Part shown: positions 1 through 8,632 of the stretch, one piece after another
Position numbering within the stretch: position 1 is the first letter of the stretch
How the letters are laid out: each line of letters starts with the position of its first letter
Assembly (NCBI RefSeq): GCF_019392195.1
Contig: NZ_JAHXKI010000002.1
Span: forward strand, 2,294,001 to 2,358,000
DNA length: 64,000 nucleotides
Direction of reading: 5' to 3'
From: Marinobacter sp. F4206
Lineage (GTDB): Bacteria; Pseudomonadota; Gammaproteobacteria; Pseudomonadales; Oleiphilaceae
Position numbers and translations under genes: made by a program
The notes under the pieces: model-generated
Database searches by the model: none
The model's input: the letters and a program-made list of their open reading frames with translations, nothing else
What the model was told of the DNA's origin: nothing

Positions 1-1
1 T

Positions 2-526
2 GAGGGCGCGGTGAAACGCGCTCTCGATCGCGGTGTTCGGGTGCGCATACTGACCAATTCCATCGGATCTAATAATCATCTGGTCGCCCACAGCGCGTAT
101 CGCAATCACATCTACACTCTGCTCGAGATGGGGGCGGAACTGAGTGAGGTGCGCACAAATGCTCGCGACCGAGAACGCTACATGCTGACACCGATAGGCC
201 GCAAACAGCTGGCTTTGCATGCGAAGGCCTTGGTGATCGACGACGACAAGGTGTTCATCGGCAGTGCAAACCTGGATCCACGTTCATTGCGCATCAATAC
301 GGAAATGGGGTTGCTCGTCATAAGCAATCAGTTCAACAAAAACGTTCGTGAGGCGTTGGAAGGTGACTTCTCGACCGCAAACGCGTGGCACCTGGAGCTG
401 CGGGAAAACGGCAAAGTCTACTGGGTGGCCGATGATCGCACCCTTGAAATCCAGCCAGCCACATCGTTGATGCAGCGCATCGAAGATTGGTTCTTCTCAC
501 ATTTGCCGATTGAGGGCGCGCTCTGA
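2..526 (+). CDS. Phospholipase D family / cardiolipin synthase ClsC-like, 5' truncated
   Basis: The reading frame is open from the window edge, so the N-terminal part lies outside and only about 174 residues are seen. The second HKD motif of phospholipase D enzymes is present as HAKALVIDD followed by GSANLDPRS, about 60 residues into the visible part. The tail after it, ending in a tryptophan-rich segment (QRIEDWFFSHLPIEGAL), resembles ClsC-type cardiolipin synthases, which join phosphatidylglycerol and phosphatidylethanolamine head groups at the inner membrane. The first HKD motif and any membrane anchor cannot be checked here. A general phospholipase D-like phosphodiesterase is the alternative. 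Confidence 0.85.
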   Translation, partial: EGAVKRALDRGVRVRILTNSIGSNNHLVAHSAYRNHIYTLLEMGAELSEVRTNARDRERYMLTPIGRKQLALHAKALVIDDDKVFIGSANLDPRSLRINTEMGLLVISNQFNKNVREALEGDFSTANAWHLELRENGKVYWVADDRTLEIQPATSLMQRIEDWFFSHLPIEGAL

Positions 527-565
527 TGCTGGGGACAAATTTCCCCATCACCAGCACAAACAACT

Positions 566-580
566 CCAACCTTCGGTTGG
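566..580. other. Short hairpin downstream of the clsC-like gene
   Basis: A perfect six-base inverted repeat (ccaacc/ggttgg) with a three-base loop lies 40 bases after the stop codon. There is no T-tract on either side, so it is at best a weak or Rho-assisted terminator. Confidence 0.3.
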
Positions 581-600
581 CCCCTGTTGTGGGCGCTTAT

Positions 601-680
601 CGTTCTTTCCGAATGTCTGCTTTTTGACCCGCTACCTTCCCTGGTTCCTAAACAAAAGCGGACATTAGCGCCTCTCACCT
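601..680. repeat. Dispersed hairpin repeat, two-armed copy
   Basis: Two arms, aatgtctgctttt (612-624) and aaaagcggacatt (654-666), pair at 12 of 13 positions around a 29-base loop. Single arms of the same family recur at 11591, 12141, 12966 and 19241 in this window. This is the only copy with both arms close together, so it probably shows the complete element. It lies in the 287-base gap between the clsC-like gene and the first sulfatase, where no gene is visible. REP/MITE-like behaviour is inferred. Confidence 0.7.
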
Positions 681-813
681 TTGGGGTAATTCGACCCCCG
701 AATCTGCTACTGATTGCCTCTCTTGATAACGCCTTCGAGAACGCTGGCTATACTTTCCAAATGATTAACTCCAGCAAACACTAATCCGAGTAACAAAGGC
801 GGAGGCCCCCACA

Positions 814-2253
814 ATGACGCCAGTAAAAAATTTTTCGGTGATCGTGCTGATTAGCTCTCTCGCAACTACCTTCGCCTGGGCAAACGAGAGTGTTAAACCG
901 AACGTCGTGTTCATGATGATGGACAACCTTGGCTGGGGAGAAATTGGCGTCTACGGTGGTGGAGCGCTTCGCGGTGCGCAAACCCCTCGCCTCGACACGC
1001 TGGCAGAGGAAGGCGTCCGACTTCTGAATTTCAATGTAGAACCCCAGTGCACACCATCCAGGTCCGCATTGATGACTGGGCGACACCCAATTCGATCGGG
1101 AACAACCAAGGTGGTTTGGGGGTTGCCTTATGGTCTCGTTGGGTGGGAGGTCACAATAGCGGAACTGATGTCGGAGGCGGGTTATCGCACTGGCATGTTT
1201 GGAAAATGGCACCTCGGTGATCAAGAAGGCCGCTACCCGACAGATCAGGGATTCGATCAGTGGTACGGCATCGCAAACACCACGGACGAATCGCAGTACA
1301 CCTCGCAGTTTGGCTACGACCCGGAAGTGGTTGAGGCACCCAAAATTGTTGAAGCAGATCGGGGCGAAGCACCTACGGCCGTCAAAGACTACAACTTGAC
1401 GACTCGGCCGATGATTGACCGGGAACTGACTGAACGGGCAATCGCGTTTATGGAAGAGGCCAGCGCCGATGACGCCCCGTTCTTCGTTTATCTGCCCTAC
1501 ACCCAGTCTCACCTACCCGCCATACCGCACCCTGATTTTGAGGGGAAAACAGGAAATGGCCGATGGGCGGATATGTTGGCGGAGGTGGACTACAACGCTG
1601 GCCAGATTCTGGACGCGATTGACAGGCTCGGACTGAGGGACAACACCATCGTCATCTGGACAAGTGACAACGGCCCGGAGGAGGCCCCGAACCACTTTGG
1701 GACCGCAGGCTATTGGCGTGGTTTCTATTTCACCACCCTGGAAGGCTCGCTGCGAGCGCCGTTTCTGATCCGATGGCCAGGCCATATTACTGAGGGCATG
1801 GTTAGCAATGAGATTGTCCACATGGTTGACATACTTCCCTCCTTGGCGAGCGCAGCAGGATATAAGGTTCCCGAAGACAGGATGATTGACGGGGTGGATC
1901 AACTCCCGTTCTTCACGGGGCAGACAGAGCACTCCGCCCGGGAGGGATTTCCAGCCTACAACGGCAACCGTCTTCAATCGTATAAGTGGCGGAACTTCAA
2001 GGTTCACTACTGGCAACAGGACAGCATGTTCGACACTCCGGTCGCCCATAACTTCCCGAGAGTGCACAATTTACTTAGGGATCCCAAAGAACTGTTTGGG
2101 ATCGCCGGCGGGGCGAACAATACAGGCGCTCAGAACCTGACGTGGGTTTTTCCTGCTGTCACCGAACGAATCCTAGAATTCCAAGGAACGCTAAAAGAGG
2201 AGCCCCCGGTGCCGTTCCCTGCGCCAGAACCATACCAACCGGTGCCAGAATAG
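814..2253 (+). CDS. Secreted Cys-type arylsulfatase
   Basis: The 479-residue protein starts with a Sec signal peptide ending near Ala-Trp-Ala (residues 21-23) and is a sulfatase of the alkaline-phosphatase superfamily. The activation motif is CTPSR, followed by LMTGRHP, near residue 76. Its cysteine would be oxidised to formylglycine, which attacks sulfate esters. GKWHLGD and TSDNGPE supply the usual active-site Lys/His and metal-binding Asp/Asn. The N-terminal metal motif reads DNLGWGE instead of the common DDLGWGD. GGAGG at 801-805, eight bases before the ATG, fixes the start. No formylglycine-generating enzyme is encoded nearby. The substrate is unknown; sulfated algal polysaccharides or aryl sulfates are possible. 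Confidence 0.9.
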   Translation: MTPVKNFSVIVLISSLATTFAWANESVKPNVVFMMMDNLGWGEIGVYGGGALRGAQTPRLDTLAEEGVRLLNFNVEPQCTPSRSALMTGRHPIRSGTTKVVWGLPYGLVGWEVTIAELMSEAGYRTGMFGKWHLGDQEGRYPTDQGFDQWYGIANTTDESQYTSQFGYDPEVVEAPKIVEADRGEAPTAVKDYNLTTRPMIDRELTERAIAFMEEASADDAPFFVYLPYTQSHLPAIPHPDFEGKTGNGRWADMLAEVDYNAGQILDAIDRLGLRDNTIVIWTSDNGPEEAPNHFGTAGYWRGFYFTTLEGSLRAPFLIRWPGHITEGMVSNEIVHMVDILPSLASAAGYKVPEDRMIDGVDQLPFFTGQTEHSAREGFPAYNGNRLQSYKWRNFKVHYWQQDSMFDTPVAHNFPRVHNLLRDPKELFGIAGGANNTGAQNLTWVFPAVTERILEFQGTLKEEPPVPFPAPEPYQPVPE

Positions 2254-2515
2254 CGAGAAGGGGACCCACATTCCCAAGCCTCAAAAGCGCAAAAAATTAA
2301 GCGATGCCAGAGGTCCGGTGAAGGAGCCATTTCGTAAAATTCAGTTAGGTGGGAACTCACGTTCTATTTTTGATTACTCACCAACCTCAGACTAGCCTTC
2401 AGGCTGGAGTTCTGAAAAGTAATCGTTCCTGACCGGATAGCGTCCTGACCAAGGATTGGAGCAGTCATTCGGCAGTGTCGGAGAACGGCAGCTGATTGAA
2501 TGCAGGAGATTCAGG

Positions 2516-4108
2516 ATGAATATGTGCTTCGAACGCTCGACGAAATACTTCTTAAGTTTGGTTTTGCTGATGGGGCTCGGGTTACCAGCCCTTGCGCAGG
2601 AAGGTGACAAAGAGAAACCCAACATTCTCGTGATCTGGGGAGACGACATCGGCGTTCACAACATCAGCGCCTACAACCACGGGATCATGGGTTACCAAAC
2701 CCCTAATATCGACAAAATTGCCAGCCAAGGAGCCCTTTTTACTGACGCCTACGCACAGCAATCTTGCACTGCGGGCAGAGCGTCTTTCATTTTGGGACAA
2801 CACCCATTTCGCACTGGCCTGTTAACCATCGGAATGCCAGGGTCGTCCCACGGGATTCCTGATTGGGCACCCACAATCGCGGACATGGTGAAAGACCATG
2901 GCTACGCAACTGCTCAGTTCGGCAAAAACCATTTGGGTGACCAGGACAAACACCTGCCCACCAACCACGGTTTTGACGAATTTTTCGGAAACCTTTACCA
3001 CCTGAATGCCGAAGAAGAGCCAGAGAGCTACTACTACCCCGACAACCCTGAATTTCGTGAGAAATTTGGTCCCAGGGGAGTCCTCCGGGCCTCAGCCGAC
3101 GGTGAAATTGAAGATACCGGACCGCTTACTCGCAAGCGCATGGAAACCGTCGACGAAGAGTTCTTGACCGGCGCCCTTGATTTCATTGACCGTTCTCATC
3201 AGCAAGATGAGCCTTTCTTCCTCTGGTTTAACGCCTCCCGCATGCATGTATGGACTCACCTGAAGGAAGAGTCTGAGGGAGTGACCGGCATTGGCCTGTA
3301 TCCCGACGGCATGGTCGAGCATGACGGGCACGTTGGGCAATTGCTGGAGAAACTAGAAGAACTGGGAATCAGTGATAACACCATCGTCATCTACTCCACC
3401 GACAACGGCGCGGAAACAGTAACCTGGCCCGATGGCGGCACTACACCGTTCCATGGCGAGAAAGGCACCACCTGGGAAGGTGGTTTCCGGATACCGCTGC
3501 TGGTTCGCTGGCCTGGAGTCATCGAACCGGGCAGCAAAATGAACGGCATCATCAGTCACGAAGACTGGTTTCCGACCTTTGCAGCCGCTCTCGGCGAGCC
3601 GAACATTGTTGAGAAGGTCAAGGAAGGCCACACCATGAACGGCAAGGAATGGAAGGTTCACCTCGACGGTTACAATCAACTGCCTTACCTGTCCGGTGAA
3701 GCCGAAGACAGTGCACGGGAGGAAATCTTCTATTTCGACCAAGGGGGTAACCTGAACGCTGTACGGGTGCAGGACTGGAAGATTCACTTTGCTGTATTGA
3801 CTGGCAATATCACCTCGGCTGTCCGGGAAATACCTGCGTGGCCCAAGGTGATTCACCTGAAGGCAGATCCGTACGAAAAAGCCTGGGAAGAGTCCGAGCT
3901 TTACCTTCGTTGGTATGCGGAAAACACCATGTGGACCTTTGTGCCGGTGCAGGAAAAACTCAAAGAGTTTTTCTCCACATTCGAAGATTACCCCTATCAG
4001 ATGGGCTCCTCGCTCACCGCCTCTAACCTGGGTTACAACACCCTTCGAAATGAAGAGCTGATGAAGCGACTTGAAGAGGCCACCGTCCAGCCCGCAGGAA
4101 AGCAATGA
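2516..4108 (+). CDS. Secreted Cys-type sulfatase, CxAxR variant
   Basis: The protein (530 residues) has a signal peptide ending at about Ala-Leu-Ala-Gln. Metal-binding Asp-Asp is in GDDIGVHNIS, and the formylglycine motif is the less common CTAGR in place of CTPSR. GKNHLGDQ and STDNGAE complete the active site. The ATG at 2516 is preferred over an in-frame TTG at 2456 because AGGAG at 2504-2508 lies seven bases upstream and the signal peptide follows directly. It is a distant paralogue of the sulfatase just upstream, so the pair may act on different sulfate esters. The 262-base gap before it may hold its own promoter. Confidence 0.9.
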   Translation: MNMCFERSTKYFLSLVLLMGLGLPALAQEGDKEKPNILVIWGDDIGVHNISAYNHGIMGYQTPNIDKIASQGALFTDAYAQQSCTAGRASFILGQHPFRTGLLTIGMPGSSHGIPDWAPTIADMVKDHGYATAQFGKNHLGDQDKHLPTNHGFDEFFGNLYHLNAEEEPESYYYPDNPEFREKFGPRGVLRASADGEIEDTGPLTRKRMETVDEEFLTGALDFIDRSHQQDEPFFLWFNASRMHVWTHLKEESEGVTGIGLYPDGMVEHDGHVGQLLEKLEELGISDNTIVIYSTDNGAETVTWPDGGTTPFHGEKGTTWEGGFRIPLLVRWPGVIEPGSKMNGIISHEDWFPTFAAALGEPNIVEKVKEGHTMNGKEWKVHLDGYNQLPYLSGEAEDSAREEIFYFDQGGNLNAVRVQDWKIHFAVLTGNITSAVREIPAWPKVIHLKADPYEKAWEESELYLRWYAENTMWTFVPVQEKLKEFFSTFEDYPYQMGSSLTASNLGYNTLRNEELMKRLEEATVQPAGKQ

Positions 4109-4113
4109 CGTTG

Positions 4114-4143
4114 AGCCGGCGGGAGCTCAGGCTCTCGCCGGCT
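4114..4143. other. Intercistronic hairpin between sulfatase and HAD gene
   Basis: Arms agccggcgggag (4114-4125) and ctctcgccggct (4132-4143) pair at 11 of 12 positions with a six-base loop. No T-tract follows. The hairpin sits five bases after the sulfatase stop, so it may protect the upstream message or attenuate transcription into the HAD-MoxR operon. Confidence 0.5.
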
Positions 4144-4175
4144 ACCTGAACGCCTCTTCCATGGAGAAACAAAAA

Positions 4176-5174
4176 ATGGCGCTAACACTGCGTTCGTCAG
4201 TTTGGTCTATAACTGTCGCGGCCTTGGTACTGGTCGCGTTCGCCCATTCCACCCAGGCGGACCCGCTGCCTTCGTGGCAGGACTCTGACTCTAAGACCCG
4301 AATCGTGGATTTCGTGGAGTCCGTGACCGACCCGGAATCAGATTCCTACATCACGGCCAGAGATCGCGTGGCCGTCTTTGATAACGACGGCACGTTGTGG
4401 GCTGAAAAACCGATCTATTTCCAGTTACTTTTTGCCATTGACCGGCTTCAGAAGATGGCCAAGGAGGACCCATCGATTGCCTCTTCCGGTGCCTTGAAGG
4501 CAGCCGTTGAGGGCGACCTCGAAGCGCTGTCTGCCAGCGGTCACGAAGGTCTGTTGGAGATCATCACTGTGACTCACTCCAACATTTCCGCTGAAGACTT
4601 TACGGAAGAAGCCAGGCAATGGCTGGAGAAAAAGCACCCGGAGACCGGTCTGCGTTACCGTGACATGGTCTACCAACCCATGCTGGAGCTGCTTCGGTAC
4701 CTGCGGGACGAGGGGTTTCAAACCTATATCGTCTCTGGAGGTGGGCTTCACTTCATAAGGGCCTTCGCCGAGGAGGTTTACAACATTCCCCCGAACCAGG
4801 TCATCGGCACTACCTTGAAAGCCAGCTATCAGATGGTGGATGGAGAGCCGGCTATCATGAAAGAAGGACAACTTGCTTTCCTGGATGACAAGGAAGGCAA
4901 ACCGGTAGCTATCGACACCAGAATTGGAATTCGTCCGGTTATCGCCGTAGGAAATTCAGACGGCGACTTCCAGATGCTGGAGTGGTCAACTTCAGCCCCC
5001 GGGGCAAGCCTCGGCATCCTGATTCACCATACAGACGGAGAACGGGAATGGGCTTATGACCGGGACAGCGCTGTTGGCAGTCTTGAACGTGGCCTGGATG
5101 AAGCCAGCAGCAGAGACTGGCTACTGGTGAACATGGAGCAGGATTGGGAGCAGATATGGCCAGTTCAGCCATGA
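4176..5174 (+). CDS. Secreted HAD-superfamily phosphatase (phosphoserine-phosphatase-like fold)
   Basis: The protein (332 residues from the chosen start) has a signal peptide ending near STQA (residue 28), so it acts in the periplasm or outside. HAD motif I is VFDNDGTLW with the nucleophile Asp69 and acid/base Asp71. Motif II Ser is in YIVSGGG, and motif IV is GNSDGD. The ATG at 4176 is preferred over 4071 and 4161 because GGAG at 4163-4166 is correctly spaced and the signal peptide begins there. The stop overlaps the downstream MoxR gene, so translation is probably coupled. The substrate is unknown; an acid phosphatase role is the simplest reading. Confidence 0.82.
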   Translation: MALTLRSSVWSITVAALVLVAFAHSTQADPLPSWQDSDSKTRIVDFVESVTDPESDSYITARDRVAVFDNDGTLWAEKPIYFQLLFAIDRLQKMAKEDPSIASSGALKAAVEGDLEALSASGHEGLLEIITVTHSNISAEDFTEEARQWLEKKHPETGLRYRDMVYQPMLELLRYLRDEGFQTYIVSGGGLHFIRAFAEEVYNIPPNQVIGTTLKASYQMVDGEPAIMKEGQLAFLDDKEGKPVAIDTRIGIRPVIAVGNSDGDFQMLEWSTSAPGASLGILIHHTDGEREWAYDRDSAVGSLERGLDEASSRDWLLVNMEQDWEQIWPVQP

Positions 5175-6178
5175 CCCCGTGGCAACAGGTTGATTTACTG
5201 AGGAAACGGATGGGCGAGGCCATTATCGGCCAGAAAGCAGTGATTGACCGATTGCTGATTGGCCTCCTCGCGAACGGCAACCTGCTGATCGAGGGCATGC
5301 CCGGACTCGCCAAGACCCGTGCGGTTAAAGCACTGGCCAAAGGGCTGGAGTGCGAATTCAGCCGCATCCAATTTACCCCCGATCTCTTGCCATCCGATGT
5401 GACCGGCACGGACATCTACTACCGGAATGAGTCCGGCGGCGACTTCCGGTTCGCCCAAGGCCCCATCTTCGCCAACATCGTACTGGCCGATGAAATCAAC
5501 CGAGCGCCGGCGAAGGTTCAGGCGGCGCTGCTGGAAGCGATGGAGGAACGTCAGGTGACGGTGGGCGGTAACACCCATCCAATGCCCCCCTTGTTTATGG
5601 TGATGGCTACTCAGAACCCAGTTGAACAGGAGGGGACATACCCCTTGCCTGAGGCCCAATTGGACCGATTCCTGATGCATGTAAACATCACATACCCGCC
5701 TGTGGAGGATGAGGTCGATATCATCCTGCTGGTTCGCGGTGAAGAAACAGCCTCAGCGGAGGCGGGAGCGCACGACGCGACGACTACCGGCACGACTAAA
5801 CCTCCGGCCGAAAACCAGATACCGCAAGCCGCGATTTTTGCCGCGCGCCAGGAAATTGCTCAAATCCACGTCGCTGAGCCCATGGTCCGGTATATGGCCG
5901 ATCTCGTAAATGCGTCCCGATACCCGGATGCCTACGGTCCGAACCTGAAACGTTGGATCGACTGGGGCGCCAGTCCGCGTGCATCCCTGGCGCTGGACCG
6001 TTGCAGTCGTGTGCATGCCTGGCTCAACCAGCGCGACTATGTCGACCCACTCGATGTCCGAGCCATAGCGCCGGAGGTTCTTCGCCATCGACTGGCCCTA
6101 AGTTACGAAGCGCAGGGTCAAGGTGTGTCCGCCGATCAACTCATCGGCGAGTTGCTGGAGCAGGTAGCCCTGCCATAG
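5156..6178 (+). CDS. MoxR-family AAA+ ATPase
   Basis: This is a MoxR ATPase of about 340 residues. Walker A is GMPGLAKT (residues 47-54), Walker B is VLADEINRAP, and the C-terminal MoxR lid contains the arginine-rich segment SPRASLALDR. MoxR proteins work with von Willebrand factor A proteins as chaperones that mature or insert metal- and envelope-associated proteins. The ATG at 5156 has GGGAG at 5146-5150; an ATG at 5171 would give a four-base ATGA overlap with the HAD gene, and either start is coupled to it. It is the first gene of a six-gene run in which most junctions are four-base overlaps. Confidence 0.93.
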   Translation: MASSAMTPWQQVDLLRKRMGEAIIGQKAVIDRLLIGLLANGNLLIEGMPGLAKTRAVKALAKGLECEFSRIQFTPDLLPSDVTGTDIYYRNESGGDFRFAQGPIFANIVLADEINRAPAKVQAALLEAMEERQVTVGGNTHPMPPLFMVMATQNPVEQEGTYPLPEAQLDRFLMHVNITYPPVEDEVDIILLVRGEETASAEAGAHDATTTGTTKPPAENQIPQAAIFAARQEIAQIHVAEPMVRYMADLVNASRYPDAYGPNLKRWIDWGASPRASLALDRCSRVHAWLNQRDYVDPLDVRAIAPEVLRHRLALSYEAQGQGVSADQLIGELLEQVALP

Positions 6179-6186
6179 GAGCATTC

Positions 6187-7167
6187 ATGCCTGGTGATCC
6201 CGCCCGCGCTCGAGCAAATGTTGCCCGAAAACCACCCCAACAGGGCCAGGGCGACACTCGCATTCACGTCACCTACCGTAACCTCTTGGAACTGCAATAT
6301 CAGGCCAGACAGCTGTCTTTCCTTCCTCGCCAGCCTAGCCAGTCCGTGCTAAATGGCCGCCATGGCTCCCGCATCAGAGGTCGCGGCCTCGACTTCGAAG
6401 AGCTGCGAAACTATCTCCAGGGCGACGATATCCGATCGATCGACTGGAAGGTGACAGCGCGTACCGGTGAACCCCATGTGCGAGTCATGACTGAAGAAAG
6501 GGATCGGCCTGCTTTGGTGGTGGTTGACCAGCGCATGACCATGTATTTCGGCTCTCGCCTTAACATGAAGTCGGTTACCGCGGCAGAGGCGGCGGCACTC
6601 GCAGCCTTTCGCATTCTGGATCAGGGGGATCGAATTGGCGGCATTGTCTTCGGCGATCAACACCTAGCCGATTTCAAACCAAGACGCAGCCGCGCCGCCT
6701 TGCACCGGTTCCTCATGGCACTGGCGCGGGCCAACAGCCTGCTCAGCGCCGATGCCCCGGATGTTGAGCCAGTTGAACTCAGCCGCGTGCTAAAAATGGT
6801 GCTGGGTATCGCCCCGCGGAATCATCTGATCATCGTTTTGAGTGACTTTGATACCCTAGGAGACGGCGCAGAGTTAATCGTTTCGGGACTAGCGCGCCAC
6901 AATGACCTCGTTCTTTGCCCGGTCACCGATCCTTTCGCAGATGAGATCCCTGAACGCACGCGCCTATTCGTTTCCAATGGGGATTTACAGGCAGATATCG
7001 ATGCCGGGGACACAAAAGTCCGCGCCCGACTCGCGTCGTTTGCTCAAGGACGAATGGCTGAGGTAATGCACTGGCAAAAACAGTTTGGCGTCTCGGTTAT
7101 TCCGCTCACCGCGGCAGAAGCGACAGCCTCGCAATTGGCCATGCTGACCGGGGTAAAGCGACGATGA
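6187..7167 (+). CDS. DUF58 domain protein
   Basis: The 326-residue protein contains the DUF58 signature GRGLDFEELRNYLQGDD followed by RSIDWKVTART, then a vWA-like fold (ALVVVDQRMTMYFG). DUF58 proteins accompany MoxR ATPases and are thought to be partners or adaptors in the same complex. The ATG at 6187 is chosen because AGGAG at 6177-6181 precedes it by five bases; the longer frame starting at 5953 lies inside the moxR gene. It is cytoplasmic by sequence, with no signal peptide or membrane helix. Confidence 0.92.
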   Translation: MPGDPARARANVARKPPQQGQGDTRIHVTYRNLLELQYQARQLSFLPRQPSQSVLNGRHGSRIRGRGLDFEELRNYLQGDDIRSIDWKVTARTGEPHVRVMTEERDRPALVVVDQRMTMYFGSRLNMKSVTAAEAAALAAFRILDQGDRIGGIVFGDQHLADFKPRRSRAALHRFLMALARANSLLSADAPDVEPVELSRVLKMVLGIAPRNHLIIVLSDFDTLGDGAELIVSGLARHNDLVLCPVTDPFADEIPERTRLFVSNGDLQADIDAGDTKVRARLASFAQGRMAEVMHWQKQFGVSVIPLTAAEATASQLAMLTGVKRR

Positions 7168-7652
7168 GTGAGACAGCTTCAGCACCGCCTGCCAACGACC
7201 TGGTTGCCCTGATGGGCCAGTTGACCGAACCATCCATGCCGGCACCTATTTCGATGTGGCCCGCCACCGCAGGCTGGGCTTGGGTTGGTACCGCAATTCT
7301 GCTCGTTCTAGCCTATGTAGTATGGCGCCTGATACGAGGGCACAGAACCAACGCCTATCGCCGTGCAGCTCTGACGCAACTTCGGTCAGCACCGCAGGAT
7401 GTTGCTACGGTTTCGTCGATCCTGCGTCGAACCGCCCTGGTGGTTTGGCCGAGAAAGGATGTTGCGAGTCTTTGTGGACCGGCCTGGCTGGAATTTTTGG
7501 ACCGAACCGGTGGCGATGGCCAGTTTGCCAACGGCCCAGGTAAAGAGCTGACAGACGCTGTTTACCGGAATAACGTGAGGCCTAGCGAAGAACTGCTGAA
7601 TTTGGCCCGACATTGGGTTGCTCACCACTCTGCGCCGGAGTTGCCAAAATGA
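7164..7652 (+). CDS. DUF4381 membrane protein
   Basis: A 162-residue protein with a proline-rich N-terminus (EPSMPAPISMWPAT), one membrane helix at about residues 32-52 and a basic cytoplasmic domain with conserved Trp/Gly segments (SLCGPAWLEFLDRT). This matches DUF4381, found almost only in MoxR-vWA operons. Its start overlaps the DUF58 stop by four bases (ATGA), and the next gene starts the same way. Its molecular role is not established. Membrane anchoring of the MoxR/DUF58 complex is an inference from its position. Confidence 0.88.
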   Translation: MSETASAPPANDLVALMGQLTEPSMPAPISMWPATAGWAWVGTAILLVLAYVVWRLIRGHRTNAYRRAALTQLRSAPQDVATVSSILRRTALVVWPRKDVASLCGPAWLEFLDRTGGDGQFANGPGKELTDAVYRNNVRPSEELLNLARHWVAHHSAPELPK

Positions 7653-8632
7653 TTGAGTTTGGTTTGCCTTGGGCGTGGCTGTTGCTACCGTTGCCGCTGC
7701 TCGCCTGGTGGCTTTTGCCACCATACCGGCAAACAGTGCCTGCTATCCGGTTTCCCTTTTTCAGACGCATCGTGAGTGTTGCGGGAGCTCAAGCTCGCCC
7801 GGGGTCGATTATCTTATCGCGCACCCGCTTTCAGGTTTTTTCTCTGGGGTTTGTCTGGTTCCTGAGTGTGTTCGCCATGACCCAGCCTGAGCGGGTAGGT
7901 CAGCCCGTGGAGATGACCAAGGCAGCGAGGGATGTCGTCCTGGCGATCGATATATCCGGCTCAATGGATGCGAGTGATTTTGAGCAACCGGACGGCAATA
8001 CCACTCAACGCCTCGAAGGCGTGAAGTCAGTCGTTAATGCGTTTGTTCGGGAGCGGCAGGGGGATCGGCTGGCGTTAATTGTATTCGGTTCTAAAGCCTA
8101 CGTTCAGGTGCCGTTGACGGAGGATTTGAGTTCCATAGAAAACATGCTGGAGCGCACAGCAGTGGGTATGGCTGGCCCTCACACCGCGCTCGGAGACGCC
8201 ATTGGCCTTGCTATCAGGACTTTCGAAGCCAGTGATGTGGAGCAGCGACTGCTGATCCTGCTCTCAGACGGTACGGATACGGCCAGCCGCATGAGTCCGG
8301 TCAATGCTGCTGAGATCGCCCGTGACCGAGAGGTAGAGATTCACACAGTCGGTGTCGGGGATCCGGAAGCTCGCGGGGAGGACCGCGTCGATGTTGATAC
8401 CTTAAAAGATATTGCTGCCCGGGCCGGCGGACAGTTTTACTTTGCCAAGGACCAATCCGCGCTTAAAGCCGTTTATGAACGCATTGATGAGCTGACACCG
8501 CGCAAGGTGGAAACACTATCCTATCGCTCAAGGGAGTCCCTTGCCCACATACCGATGTTGGCTGGTGCAATCTTAGGCGCACTAGCCTTGGTGGTGTTGC
8601 GATTTAATTCCAGAGGGAGCCTAACAGCATGA
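7649..8632 (+). CDS. BatA-like von Willebrand factor A membrane protein
   Basis: The protein (327 residues) has N-terminal membrane helices around residues 5-22 and 60-77, a vWA domain and a C-terminal helix (residues about 300-317). The metal-ion-dependent adhesion site is intact: AIDISGSMDASD gives the DxSxS motif, and LLSDGTDT supplies the later Asp. The ATG at 7649 overlaps the DUF4381 stop by four bases and is chosen over the in-frame upstream start at 7613. It is likely anchored in the inner membrane with the vWA domain as partner of MoxR. Confidence 0.92.
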   Translation: MIEFGLPWAWLLLPLPLLAWWLLPPYRQTVPAIRFPFFRRIVSVAGAQARPGSIILSRTRFQVFSLGFVWFLSVFAMTQPERVGQPVEMTKAARDVVLAIDISGSMDASDFEQPDGNTTQRLEGVKSVVNAFVRERQGDRLALIVFGSKAYVQVPLTEDLSSIENMLERTAVGMAGPHTALGDAIGLAIRTFEASDVEQRLLILLSDGTDTASRMSPVNAAEIARDREVEIHTVGVGDPEARGEDRVDVDTLKDIAARAGGQFYFAKDQSALKAVYERIDELTPRKVETLSYRSRESLAHIPMLAGAILGALALVVLRFNSRGSLTA

